Of a stretch of 64,000 nucleotides of DNA, positions 34,883-44,048 are shown piece by piece (position 1 is the first letter of the stretch; each line of letters begins with the position of its first letter). The notes beneath the pieces are model-generated. The model searched no databases and had not been told where the DNA came from. It saw nothing but the letters and a program-made list of their open reading frames with translations. A program made the position numbers and the translations under genes. The DNA comes from CAJGCS01 sp045589955 (lineage in GTDB: Bacteria > Bacillota_I > Bacilli_A > ML615J-28 > CAG-313). Where the stretch lies: NCBI GenBank assembly GCA_045589955.1, contig JAZNQD010000004.1, forward strand, positions 3,606 through 67,605. The letters run 5' to 3'.

Positions 34883-35395
34883 ATGAATTTTAACGATTAT
34901 ATTGCAACAGTTGAAGGATTTCCGAAAGAGGGAATCTCATTTAAAGACATTACACCCTTACTTCGTGATCAAAATGCTTTTCATGAAGCTTGTCATGAAC
35001 TAGCTCTTTTTGCAAAAGAATCAGGAGCAAATGTAATTGTCGGTCCTGAATCTCGCGGATTTATTTTTGGGTGCCCAATTGCATATGAATTAAATGTTGG
35101 TTTTGTTCCTATTAGAAAACCAGGTAAACTACCTAGGGAAGCTGTTTCTGTTCAATATGACTTAGAATATGGAACAAATACATTATGTATGCATAAAGAT
35201 GCATTAAAACCTGGTGATAAAGTTGCTATTGTAGATGACTTACTTGCAACAGGAGGAACGATTGAAGCTGCAATTAAACTAATTGAAAGTTTAGGAGCTG
35301 AAGTTGTTTGTGTTTTATGTGTTATTGAACTTGATGATTTAAAAGGAAAAGAAAAATTTGAGAGCATTCCTTTAAAAACTTTATTACATTTTTAA
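34883..35395 (+). CDS. apt: Adenine phosphoribosyltransferase
   Basis: Salvages adenine to AMP with PRPP. 170 residues, as usual. It has the N-terminal VEGFPKEGISFKDITPLL, GPESRGFIFG, and the PRPP-binding loop VAIVDDLLATGGT near residues 113-125. A TGGAG site precedes the ATG. It lies just upstream of rel, the common apt-rel-dtd order of Firmicutes. Confidence 0.97.
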   Translation: MNFNDYIATVEGFPKEGISFKDITPLLRDQNAFHEACHELALFAKESGANVIVGPESRGFIFGCPIAYELNVGFVPIRKPGKLPREAVSVQYDLEYGTNTLCMHKDALKPGDKVAIVDDLLATGGTIEAAIKLIESLGAEVVCVLCVIELDDLKGKEKFESIPLKTLLHF

Positions 35396-35453
35396 TTTAA
35401 TTAAATTTATTTAAATTACTATTTTTTATTCTACTATTAACAAGGAGTAAAAT

Positions 35454-37691
35454 ATGACTAATGTTTTTGAACATGACTTCGATGCAAGCCAAAAGCAACA
35501 AGATGACAAAAAAACAATAGATGATATTCTTCAAGAAGCAAGTCGATATTTAAAAGAACAAAAAAATATTGACATCATTAAACATGCTTATGAAGTGGCT
35601 GTCAAAAAGCATGAAGGTCAATTCCGTCGTTCTGGTGACCCTTATGTTCAACATCCGATTGAAGTAGCTTACATTCTTGCAACTATGAATACAGGCCCTG
35701 CAACTATAGCTGCAGGTTTATTACATGATGTATTAGAAGATACTGATATGACAAAAGAACAAATGGAAAAAGAATTCGGTTCAGAAATTACTCAAATTGT
35801 TGATGGAGTAACAAAAATCAGTAAATTAAAATACATGACAAAAGAAAAAGCTCTTGCCCATAACCATGAAAAGTTATTACTGGCAATGGCAAAAGATATT
35901 CGTGTTATTTTGGTAAAACTTGTGGATCGCCTACATAATATGCGTACTATCCAATTCCATAAGTCAATTGATAAGCAAAAGACAATTGCTAAAGAATCAT
36001 TAGATCTTTATGCACCACTTGCTCATCGATTAGGGATTTCTCGCTTAAAAGCAGAACTTGAAGATCTATCATTTAAAGTACTAAATAGTGAAGAATATGA
36101 TCAAATTGCTAAGATAGCTGGAGAAAAAAGAGTTGAACGTGAAAATGATATCAATGAAATGATGGAACAAATCAACACTTTATTACAAAAACAAAATATT
36201 TCTGGTTTTAAAATTAGCGGTCGTATTAAAAATATTTACAGTATTTATAAAAAAACAGTTCAAAAGAATAAAGGCTTAAATGACATTTATGATTTACTTG
36301 CATTACGTGTCATAGTCGACTCAGTTGAAAACTGTTATCGTGTTCTAGGATTAATTCATGGGAATTTTACACCACTGCCAATGCGTTTTAAAGATTATAT
36401 TGCGGTGCCTAAACAAAACTTATACCAATCTTTGCATACTACTATCGTTGGTTTAAGTGGGAAAATATTTGAGGTCCAAATTCGTACTTTTGAAATGGAT
36501 CAAATTGCTGAATATGGGGTTGCTGCTCACTGGGCTTATAAAGAAGGCCGTGATTATTCACATGAAGCAGAACAAGTTGAAATTACCAATAAACTTAAAT
36601 GGTATAAAGATTTAATTACTTATGTTGAAAATGCTGAAAATCAAGATCCTTTAAATAGTATTATTGATGATATTTTTAGTGCTAATGTTTATGTCTTTAC
36701 CCCAAGAGGAGACGTTTTTGATTTTCCTAATGGTGCTACACCTTTAGACTTTGCTTATCGTATCCATTCAGGTGTTGGTAATAAAACTGTTGGAGCAATT
36801 GTAAATGGGAAAATTGTTCCTTTAACATATAAGCTTCAAACAAGTGATGTTGTTGAAATTAAAACTAATAATGCTTCAACTGGACCAACAGAGGCATGGC
36901 TGAAAATTGCTTTTACTCAACATGCTAAAACAAAAATTAAAAACTATTTAAATAAAAAACAACGTGATGAAATAATTCAAAAAGGGATGGCAGACTTTAA
37001 TGCTGCAGCAAAATTAGCTGGTCTTAATGTAAATGATATTCCTGAAGAAAAGCTAGCTGAGTTATTTAAATCACGCAATGTTAAGGATTTTGATGATTTC
37101 TACTGGGAAATTGGTAAAGGAAGTTTATCAATTCTTGGTTCAATCAATAAAATTCGTGGTGTTAATGAACATGCTTTATCAGAAGAAGCCTTGTTGCAAC
37201 AATACAGTGAAGAAACATCAGCTGTTCGTACGCGTCGTAGTCATAATGGTTATGGTATTATTGTGGATGGTTTGGATAAAGCCCATATTAAAATTGGTAA
37301 CTGTTGTCAAGCAGTTCATGGTGATGAAATAGTTGGGTATGTTTCTCGTGGTAATGGCATTATTGTTCATCGTAAGGGCTGCCCTAATATTAAAGAAGAA
37401 GATCGTGAACGTCTTATTTCTTTAACTTGGGACCCATTATTTTCTGGTAAAGTATTTGAAACAACATTAAAAGTATATTCTATCGACCGTCGTAATGGTG
37501 TTGCCGACATGATTAATGCCTTAAACTCAACTAAAGTAACTATTTCATCAGTTACTTCAACAAAGAGTAAAACCGGGGAATGTATTACTAAATTTAAAAT
37601 TCAAGTAACCAATTTAGAAAATTTACATCTTGCAATTATTGCTTTACATAACTTACCAGATATTTATGATGTAGAAAGAGTGTTTAAATAA
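35454..37691 (+). CDS. relA: Bifunctional (p)ppGpp synthetase/hydrolase
   Basis: Stringent-response enzyme of 745 residues. It has the HD hydrolase domain (HPIEVAYILA, LLHDVLEDT near residue 91), synthetase domain (YDLLALRVIV near 279, RFKDYIAVPKQNLYQSLHTT), TGS domain (VYVFTPRGDVFDFPNGATPLDFAY near 405), zinc-finger-like region (IGNCCQAVHGDEIVG, HRKGCPNI) and a C-terminal ACT domain. All catalytic landmarks look intact, so it should both make and degrade (p)ppGpp. AAGGAG site. Its stop abuts dtd. Confidence 0.97.
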   Translation: MTNVFEHDFDASQKQQDDKKTIDDILQEASRYLKEQKNIDIIKHAYEVAVKKHEGQFRRSGDPYVQHPIEVAYILATMNTGPATIAAGLLHDVLEDTDMTKEQMEKEFGSEITQIVDGVTKISKLKYMTKEKALAHNHEKLLLAMAKDIRVILVKLVDRLHNMRTIQFHKSIDKQKTIAKESLDLYAPLAHRLGISRLKAELEDLSFKVLNSEEYDQIAKIAGEKRVERENDINEMMEQINTLLQKQNISGFKISGRIKNIYSIYKKTVQKNKGLNDIYDLLALRVIVDSVENCYRVLGLIHGNFTPLPMRFKDYIAVPKQNLYQSLHTTIVGLSGKIFEVQIRTFEMDQIAEYGVAAHWAYKEGRDYSHEAEQVEITNKLKWYKDLITYVENAENQDPLNSIIDDIFSANVYVFTPRGDVFDFPNGATPLDFAYRIHSGVGNKTVGAIVNGKIVPLTYKLQTSDVVEIKTNNASTGPTEAWLKIAFTQHAKTKIKNYLNKKQRDEIIQKGMADFNAAAKLAGLNVNDIPEEKLAELFKSRNVKDFDDFYWEIGKGSLSILGSINKIRGVNEHALSEEALLQQYSEETSAVRTRRSHNGYGIIVDGLDKAHIKIGNCCQAVHGDEIVGYVSRGNGIIVHRKGCPNIKEEDRERLISLTWDPLFSGKVFETTLKVYSIDRRNGVADMINALNSTKVTISSVTSTKSKTGECITKFKIQVTNLENLHLAIIALHNLPDIYDVERVFK

Positions 37692-38140
37692 TGAAGGTAG
37701 TTATTCAAAGAGTAAAAAAAGCAACATGTAAAGTATTTGAAAATAATGAATATCAACATGTTTCAACAATTGATCATGGTTTTATGATTCTTGTTGGCTT
37801 TACGCATACTGATACTAAAGAAGTAGCTATAAAAATGGCCAAAAAGATTGTTGATTTACGTGTATTTAATGATGAACAAGGTAAAATGAACTTAAATATT
37901 CAACAAGTAAATGGTTCCATTTTATCAATTTCGCAATTTACACTTTATGCCGATTCAAAAAAAGGTAACCGTCCGTCATTTGTTGATTCAATGCGTGGAG
38001 ATGTCGCAAAACCTTTATATGAATTTTTTAATAAAACATTAAATGAATTAGGAGTTATTACAAAACCAGGTGTTTTTGGCGGCGATATGTTACTTGAACC
38101 ACTTTGTGATGGACCTGTAACAATTGAAATGGAGTTTTAA
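37691..38140 (+). CDS. dtd: D-aminoacyl-tRNA deacylase
   Basis: 149 residues, family length. It removes D-amino acids (and glycine) from mischarged tRNAs. It has the SQFTLYAD motif near residue 77, GxFGxxM as GVFGGDM, and the GPVT motif. The usual Asn before DGPVT is Cys here, while the Gly-Pro itself is retained. Overlaps the rel stop by one base. Confidence 0.95.
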   Translation: MKVVIQRVKKATCKVFENNEYQHVSTIDHGFMILVGFTHTDTKEVAIKMAKKIVDLRVFNDEQGKMNLNIQQVNGSILSISQFTLYADSKKGNRPSFVDSMRGDVAKPLYEFFNKTLNELGVITKPGVFGGDMLLEPLCDGPVTIEMEF

Positions 38141-38141
38141 T

Positions 38142-39833
38142 ATGTATCGAAACGTAATCTTAGATTTCTTATCAACTTATCGACCACAATTGAATAAATA
38201 TTCTTTTAAACAAGCAACAATATCTTTAATGGGACGCTTAAATTTAAAAGAGATATCTAGTCTAATGTTACGTGCCGATGAGGTCATAACATATCATGTT
38301 AATGAACCGCGAATTTATGAAAAAAATTATTCTTTTGAAGTATTTTCACATACAATATGTGATATGGCTGTTTTTACTAAAAAGGAAATTTACTTAAACA
38401 AAAATGATATTTCAGGTGTTATTGATCCTTTTTATTTAAAGGATATTCAAAATATTGATTTTGTTTCATTAAAAATGTATCCAATTATTGTAAAAGATGA
38501 AGTAGTCGGAACTATTATCTTCTACTTTGATGATTTGGCCAAAGAATTTAATTGTAAAAATAATGATTTAGTAAAACTTTTTGATAAACTTCAAAATGCG
38601 TTTAATGAACCTTACGAACATTTTGTTAATAATCAAATTATCGATGCAGAAGAATATATCAAAATGGTCTACTTCAGTAAAAAGAATTTGTGTTACATTG
38701 ATAATTTTTTAAAGAACAAATTTCATTTAAAAACCAATTTAATTGATCTATCAAATGAAGAACTAAAAAAGAAACTTGAAAAAGAAACTAAAAATAAAAA
38801 ATATCGTTTTACAAAAAGCGATAACTTTGAGATCTATTATATAAGTAAATTTGATTATAGAATAAATGACAATAGTTTTGATTTACTTGCTTTAACTTCT
38901 TTAAATGATCATTCATTTGATGAGTTTAGTTTAATTTATGTTGATAATTTTAATATCGATGAATTATTATTAAATATGTTTAGTAATAATATTATTAAAA
39001 AATATCATGTTTCAAATAATTTAAATGTATATTTACTTGATTTAGAAATTTCAAATGCTCTAATGAAGGAAATTTATGAAAAAATTAAGGAAAATTATGC
39101 TTTAATTATTACATCAAAGACAATTACTTCAAAAATGAAATTAGAAAACTTATCTAATTTTGTTGCTGAGACGCGACCTGAAAAGTTTGCTTTTTCTTGT
39201 TATGTTGATTATTTAAATAATATTAATCAAACACAACTTTATGCAGATGTTGAAATGTCTAAATCAATTGATAAAACATTTGTTAATTCAATAACAAAAG
39301 AAAAATATGGTATATTACCATCATTAATGAATTTTAGTGTATACACTAAAACACAAAGAGATAGCTTAATTAAAGCGATTTATAACTTTATAAATAGTTT
39401 AGTTAAGAATGCCATAGAGGGTTATATTATTCCTGTATTACCATCAATGTTGTCAACAAGTCGTTTATTTAGTGCAATTAAACGTCTTCAGACAATTGAT
39501 CGTAATTTAAAAGTCATTATTACTATTCCTAGTATTGAAAAGAATAATATAAGTGGATTAGAAAAAGGTATCTCCAAGTTAAGAAAAGAAGGAGTTTGTG
39601 TTGTTGTAGATAGTACTATTTACTTTAACAATGAAACTTTATATCTACTTGACTTATGTAATAGCATTTATATCCATAAAGCAGAATATGAAATGCTAGT
39701 AAAATACCCATCAGGGATTAATACTGCTATCTTTCAATATATGATTAAAAATTATAAAGAATTATTGATCGATTATCCACTATCAAAAGTTACTGATGCG
39801 TATTTTAATACTTTATTATATTATCTGAAATAG
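38142..39833 (+). CDS. Unknown protein, possible degenerate EAL-like C-terminal domain
   Basis: 563 residues from the ATG at 38142, which has GGAG 8 bases upstream; an ATG at 38124 lies inside dtd. No signal or membrane helix. The N-terminal third has a GAF/PAS-like strand order (MYPIIVKDEVVGTIIFYFDD). The last 200 residues read like an EAL phosphodiesterase in outline: a strand LKVIITIPS, then LEKGISKLRKEGVCVVVDS, then LYLLDLCNSIYIHKAEYEML. The catalytic EAL motif and the metal-binding acidic residues are not apparent. If the resemblance is right it would be a cyclic-di-GMP receptor or a scaffold. It lies in the rel-dtd transcript. Confidence 0.6.
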   Translation: MYRNVILDFLSTYRPQLNKYSFKQATISLMGRLNLKEISSLMLRADEVITYHVNEPRIYEKNYSFEVFSHTICDMAVFTKKEIYLNKNDISGVIDPFYLKDIQNIDFVSLKMYPIIVKDEVVGTIIFYFDDLAKEFNCKNNDLVKLFDKLQNAFNEPYEHFVNNQIIDAEEYIKMVYFSKKNLCYIDNFLKNKFHLKTNLIDLSNEELKKKLEKETKNKKYRFTKSDNFEIYYISKFDYRINDNSFDLLALTSLNDHSFDEFSLIYVDNFNIDELLLNMFSNNIIKKYHVSNNLNVYLLDLEISNALMKEIYEKIKENYALIITSKTITSKMKLENLSNFVAETRPEKFAFSCYVDYLNNINQTQLYADVEMSKSIDKTFVNSITKEKYGILPSLMNFSVYTKTQRDSLIKAIYNFINSLVKNAIEGYIIPVLPSMLSTSRLFSAIKRLQTIDRNLKVIITIPSIEKNNISGLEKGISKLRKEGVCVVVDSTIYFNNETLYLLDLCNSIYIHKAEYEMLVKYPSGINTAIFQYMIKNYKELLIDYPLSKVTDAYFNTLLYYLK

Positions 39834-39843
39834 GAAGGTTAAT

Positions 39844-41235
39844 ATGAAGAAAAAAATTAAAGACTTTATGCTATCTTTAGTTGTACCACATCGTATGGTA
39901 AAATTTAAAGATATGAGTATATTTATTTCCTTAATTCTTTTATTACTTGGATGTGTTATATCAGTATTTTCTAGTAATGCACGTATGACAAAATTCGTTG
40001 AAAAAAGAATTTATGGCGAATATAAAGAAATTAAAGAAGATAATAACGATGGAATTGGTGAAGTAAACTTTACTATTAATAATGATAATCTTGCAACATA
40101 CGATAAGCAAATAATCGAAAAAGAATTGCCATCAGAAGATGGGAAAAAAACATATAAAGTTACTCTTGTTTTTGGTGAGATAATCAAAAAAGAAGAAAAA
40201 AAAGATGAATTAATAATGGATATTCAACTTGAAAACTTCAATGTCGATGATTATGTTTTTTATAATCAAGCACATCGTGTTGAAAATACAATTTATTTAC
40301 TTTATATTTTTACTGATGGTTCAATTTATCACTTATATGATCTTGGTCAAGGTATCGATAATGGTAAATATGTAGATAATGTTAGTTCAATTTATTATTT
40401 TAAAGACGCTACAAAAGATGCAAATGCTGGTTTCTTTGATAATCTTTTTGGAACTAACGTTGTTACAAACAAGAAATATTATCTACCAAAAGATGAAACT
40501 GAATTATTAGGTAGTAGTTATGTTACTGATACGCAAACAAATGAATACTACAATTATTCTGTAAGTAAATGGAGTGTCGAAGCAAAAGAAGGAGAACAAA
40601 AAACAATTGCTGTAAATGGTAACGATGTTGTTGTTAATGCCATGCCTAAATTAGGTCAGTCTATTGAAGATACAAATTATTATGGTATTGATTGCATTAT
40701 TAAAAATGTAATTAAATACTCAGATATGAAGAGCTATGCTAATTATGATGGTGAATTTAAACTTGATTGCTTTAAAACAAGTTTAAGTGCATTTATCACT
40801 GGTCATTTTGATAGTTATGTATTCCGTCAAACTGATACTAATAAAGGGTTTTTATTACTAATTTCATTATGTATTTTCATTTTGATTCCAGTTGTATTCT
40901 CTTTATTTGTATGGCTATTTACTCGTAAACGTGGTATGACTAGCTATAAAGGCTACTTAAATATTATGTCAATTATTCAATTTTATTTAGCAATCTTATT
41001 CTTTATAATTGGTTGGTTTGTTAATATTCTTAATAATTCAATCATTATTGTAATTGGCTTGTTAATTATGCTTTGGTATTATATCTTTGTTATTTACCAA
41101 ATCACTAAGAGAATTGAAAAAGAAAATGATGAATTTAAAGATTCTGATGGAAGTTCCAACAATAAAGAAGAATCTAAAACCCCTACAAAACCTGAATTTA
41201 AGAAAATTGATAAAGATGTTTCGGTAATTGGGTAA
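39844..41235 (+). CDS. Membrane protein, possibly DUF1189-like
   Basis: 463 residues. One N-terminal transmembrane helix (about 25-45), a large extracytoplasmic region of about 285 residues, then three helices near 335-360, 377-400 and 402-425, and a charged cytosolic tail rich in Lys, Glu and Ser. The topology resembles DUF1189 proteins, but I cannot confirm the family. GGAAGG site; 10 bases after the previous gene, so co-transcribed. Confidence 0.6.
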   Translation: MKKKIKDFMLSLVVPHRMVKFKDMSIFISLILLLLGCVISVFSSNARMTKFVEKRIYGEYKEIKEDNNDGIGEVNFTINNDNLATYDKQIIEKELPSEDGKKTYKVTLVFGEIIKKEEKKDELIMDIQLENFNVDDYVFYNQAHRVENTIYLLYIFTDGSIYHLYDLGQGIDNGKYVDNVSSIYYFKDATKDANAGFFDNLFGTNVVTNKKYYLPKDETELLGSSYVTDTQTNEYYNYSVSKWSVEAKEGEQKTIAVNGNDVVVNAMPKLGQSIEDTNYYGIDCIIKNVIKYSDMKSYANYDGEFKLDCFKTSLSAFITGHFDSYVFRQTDTNKGFLLLISLCIFILIPVVFSLFVWLFTRKRGMTSYKGYLNIMSIIQFYLAILFFIIGWFVNILNNSIIIVIGLLIMLWYYIFVIYQITKRIEKENDEFKDSDGSSNNKEESKTPTKPEFKKIDKDVSVIG

Positions 41236-41244
41236 TATAATAAT

Positions 41245-41282
41245 AATCCTCCTCATATATTTAATTGATATATAGGAGGATT
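41245..41282 (+). promoter_or_regulatory. Hairpin sequestering the Shine-Dalgarno of the SpoIIIAH-like gene
   Basis: AATCCTCCT (41245-41253), one bulged C, ATATAT, seven-base loop, ATATAT, AGGAGGATT (41274-41282): 15 pairs with one bulge. The AGGAGGA ribosome site of the next ATG (41288) is wholly inside the 3' arm. There is no T-run, so it is not a terminator. Expected to repress translation unless melted or bound. Confidence 0.7.
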
Positions 41283-41287
41283 AATTT

Positions 41288-41773
41288 ATGAAATTTAAAT
41301 TTTTACAAAAGAAACAAATAGGATTAATTGCATTAACTTTTGTTGTTATGTTAGCTGTTTGGTTTGTTAAATCACCTTTAACACAAAAAGATAAAGAAGG
41401 ACCTACTAATGAAGTGAATTTAGAAATAAGCATTTTTGAAAATCTTCGAGAAGCTGTTTTGGAACAAAGAGCAGATGAAGTTGCAACATGGGATCAAATT
41501 TTATCTGATGAAAATGCCACACTTGCAAGTAAACAAATGGCACTTGCTCAAAAAAATGCTATATCTGACTTAACTGAAAAAGAAGTACTATTAGAAGTAG
41601 AAGTTATCAATATGGGATATGAAGATGCATTCGTTCATTGCACTGAAAATGGAGTAGAAGTTTATATTAAAGCTGATGAAGAAAGTGCAACAGCGGCAGT
41701 TGAGATTATTCAACTTGTTTACTCGCATTTTGAAGATGCATCGAATGTTATTGTAAATTTCAAAAATGACTAA
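41288..41773 (+). CDS. SpoIIIAH-like protein
   Basis: 161 residues. One N-terminal transmembrane helix (about 10-28), then an extracytoplasmic part with the order of the SpoIIIAH/YscJ-like ring domain: EQRADEVATWDQILSDENAT, an AISDLTEKEVLLEVEV helix-strand, then a final VEVYIKADEESATAAVEIIQLV element. In spore formers SpoIIIAH pairs with SpoIIQ in the channel between mother cell and forespore. No other spoIIIA genes are adjacent, so it may be a relict or serve another envelope task. Its ribosome site is masked by a hairpin. Confidence 0.72.
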   Translation: MKFKFLQKKQIGLIALTFVVMLAVWFVKSPLTQKDKEGPTNEVNLEISIFENLREAVLEQRADEVATWDQILSDENATLASKQMALAQKNAISDLTEKEVLLEVEVINMGYEDAFVHCTENGVEVYIKADEESATAAVEIIQLVYSHFEDASNVIVNFKND

Positions 41774-41798
41774 TAATTTCTAGAAATAAGGAGTAAAT

Positions 41799-42650
41799 AT
41801 GTTTAAAATTGTTATTGACAGAAAGAATGATAATAAAACATTAGCCCAATACATCGAATCACTTGCAATATCTATTCAAAGAAAAAAACAATTATTAAAT
41901 ACAAATACTTGTTACATAAATAAAGTACTAGCTTCAAAAGAAGATATTTTAAAAGAAAATGACTTGTTAGAAATAGACTTGTCAATTTTTGATATTCAAA
42001 AGTATAAACCAATTGAAAGTAATTTAACTATTTTGTATGAAGATGATTACTTAATTGTAATTGATAAACCATCGGGATATATTGTGTATGATCCAGAAGA
42101 TTTAAAAACATCAGTTTGTAATTTTCTTCGATATTATTTTAAAAAATATAAAAGAAAATGTGAGATTATTCCAATACATCGTCTAGATATCGATACAAGT
42201 GGTTGTTTAATCTTTGCTAAAGATATTATTAGTGCATCTAGCCTTTCACGTAGTTTTGAAAATAACGAAGTTGTTAAAAAATATGTAGCAAAGGTTAGTG
42301 GTGTGATTAATAACGAAGGAATTATTAATAAAAATATTGGTAAAGATCGCCATACTAATAACAAAATGGCTACTTGTGAACATGGTAAACATGCACTTAC
42401 AAAATATCGATTAATTTGTACAAACAAACAAGTATCGCTTGTTGAGGCAATACCTGTTACCGGTAGAACCCATCAAATACGTGTTCATTTAGCTTCAATT
42501 GGTAACCCAATTATTGGTGATAAAACTTATGGTAGTAAAGTAAGTAATAATCGTATTTTACTTCATTGTCAATACATAACTTTTACTCATCCAATAAAAG
42601 AAAAGACATTGACGGTTTATGCGCCAATGCCAGAAGAATTTAAAATATAA
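41799..42650 (+). CDS. RluA/RluD-family pseudouridine synthase
   Basis: 283 residues. An S4-like RNA-binding domain (about 1-65) is followed by the catalytic domain with HRLDIDTSG (catalytic Asp130) and the family's GRTHQIRVHLA. It converts uridines in rRNA or tRNA to pseudouridine; the exact target site cannot be told. AAGGAG site. A terminator follows directly. Confidence 0.92.
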   Translation: MFKIVIDRKNDNKTLAQYIESLAISIQRKKQLLNTNTCYINKVLASKEDILKENDLLEIDLSIFDIQKYKPIESNLTILYEDDYLIVIDKPSGYIVYDPEDLKTSVCNFLRYYFKKYKRKCEIIPIHRLDIDTSGCLIFAKDIISASSLSRSFENNEVVKKYVAKVSGVINNEGIINKNIGKDRHTNNKMATCEHGKHALTKYRLICTNKQVSLVEAIPVTGRTHQIRVHLASIGNPIIGDKTYGSKVSNNRILLHCQYITFTHPIKEKTLTVYAPMPEEFKI

Positions 42651-42651
42651 G

Positions 42652-42674
42652 TAGCGCATTTGCGCTATTTTTTT
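42652..42674 (+). terminator. Terminator of the pseudouridine synthase gene
   Basis: Stem TAGCGCA with TGCGCTA, then seven T. Confidence 0.85.
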
Positions 42675-42790
42675 ATGTGAATTTTAGTTTTCAAATTTTT
42701 TTATCCCATTATTTTCTTCATATAGATAAATATTTCAATTAACTTATAGTTATGAAAAGTAAATTATGTAAGTAATAACTTTAAAAAAAT

Positions 42791-42815
42791 AAAAAAGCCT
42801 TCTTTAAAAGAAGGC
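42791..42815 (-). terminator. Terminator of the minus-strand accessory gene transcript
   Basis: Stem GCCTTCTT with AAGAAGGC; on the minus strand the T-run follows at once. It would end transcripts coming from 43964 after crossing the structured stretch. Confidence 0.65.
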
Positions 42816-42959
42816 AATGTTTTTTAATGCCTAAGAGTTACCAAAAGGTGCATAAAGTGAGGTAAGAACGACTAAAAGTACACCATTTGATTACGATATT
42901 CGTTTACATAAAAATTCAAATAAATTTATTTCGCCATCTTGACATATGATATAAAAAAT

Positions 42960-43090
42960 TGTAACAGTTCTGCTGTCCACTGCAGAAAAGATACACGCTG
43001 ATGCGTGATGAGATACAGCCACACAGGGGCTGATGATATTCTCGTCACGGAAGATGATGCTGAATTGTGTACTGAATTTCAGTAGCCCGC
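42960..43090. ncRNA. Candidate structured RNA or 3' UTR element
   Basis: Four consecutive inverted repeats: TTCTGC/GCAGAA (42968-42987), CACGC-TGAT-GCGTG (42994-43007), GTGATGAGA/TCTCGTCAC (43005-43048) enclosing CAGCC/GGCTG, and TACTGA-ATT-TCAGTA (43070-43084). The second and third share three bases and so compete. Strand is uncertain; on the minus strand it is the 3' UTR of the adjacent gene. No known RNA family recognised. Confidence 0.4.
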
Positions 43091-43100
43091 CCTTTTTAGA

Positions 43101-43964
43101 TTAACGGTTTTTATATTCGTTGATAATTTCTAATAAGATTCTCTTGTATTTTTCGCGCAAACCATAATCATCACAGCACTCTTCAAAATCATCAGCGCTA
43201 GAGATATTATCAAAGATATTACAAAAAGTGACCGGAGAAAATCCATCCGTTGCAGTTCCGGTTACCGAATCATATACACCCTCAAGCCGCTTTAGGGGAA
43301 CAAAATCAAAACGCGTGTGATCTAATACAAACTTCGCTAAATCATATCTGTTTTTTTCTTTGTTTAACCAACTTTCGAGTTCTTCGATGGTCATAGAAGG
43401 ATCGCCATTTTTAATTCGTTCTTTACATTTGTTTATCCGGCTTTCTATTTCGCCTAAGTACATTTCTTCAAAAACTTCTTTATCTACTTCAATATTTACT
43501 ATTTCATCAAATAGAGAAGTGTCATTAATGTCGAAAATGGGTTTATTACCCACCCATGCCGGATTTAAAGTTCTTATTATGATAAGTTGAACGTCCTTGT
43601 TAGGATATTTACCTTCTTTATTCTTCAGGTTCAAAAACGCATCAACATATTCGTTTTTATAGGTATCGTCTTTGCCATAACCACTCTCGATATTGTCGAA
43701 AACTATATTCGACTGATCGAAATAGCCATAGTAGTTTGTTTTTCTCAAAAAGCCTTGAGGATCTTCGTCATTAAAATAAGCAGGTGAACGCAGACTATAT
43801 GTAAATCCTATTTCTTTTTGTTCCTCCAACCACTCTTCAATCACGCTTTTAACATAATCGTCTAATTCGCTTACAAATAAAACAGAATACACTTTGCCAT
43901 TTGATAAACAGCTGCTGTATTCATCCAAAACGGATTTAATTTGGTTAACTTTAATGGTTCTCAT
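43101..43964 (-). CDS. Unknown accessory protein in a GC-richer segment
   Basis: 287 residues, acidic, soluble, no signal or membrane helix. Early strands (KVYSVLFVSELDD), IVFDNIESGYG, and VQLIIIRTLNPAWVG suggest an alpha/beta fold, and a helical middle region is rich in Glu and Lys. I recognise no family and see no P-loop. Base composition and codon use are more GC-rich than the neighbours, which suggests transfer. A strong AGAAGGAGA site precedes the ATG, and a perfect-consensus promoter lies about 85 bases upstream. It may be cargo of a mobile element. An in-frame open stretch continues past its TAA, so a 3' truncation of a longer gene is possible. Confidence 0.65.
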   Translation of the reverse strand: MRTIKVNQIKSVLDEYSSCLSNGKVYSVLFVSELDDYVKSVIEEWLEEQKEIGFTYSLRSPAYFNDEDPQGFLRKTNYYGYFDQSNIVFDNIESGYGKDDTYKNEYVDAFLNLKNKEGKYPNKDVQLIIIRTLNPAWVGNKPIFDINDTSLFDEIVNIEVDKEVFEEMYLGEIESRINKCKERIKNGDPSMTIEELESWLNKEKNRYDLAKFVLDHTRFDFVPLKRLEGVYDSVTGTATDGFSPVTFCNIFDNISSADDFEECCDDYGLREKYKRILLEIINEYKNR

Positions 43965-44048
43965 TATGTTATCTCCTTCTAAATTAAATTCTTAATAGCT
44001 GTATCTTAATTTTCCGAAATTCGGGACAAAGAAAACACCTATTAATGC

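Larger units (their letters stand above)
42675..43100. other. Intergenic accessory stretch
   Basis: No convincing gene. The left part (to about 42960) is AT-rich with one terminator hairpin facing left. The right part is visibly more GC-rich and packed with hairpins (separate entry). On the minus strand the frame of the neighbouring gene stays open for 69 codons past its stop, to 42891. Confidence 0.6.
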
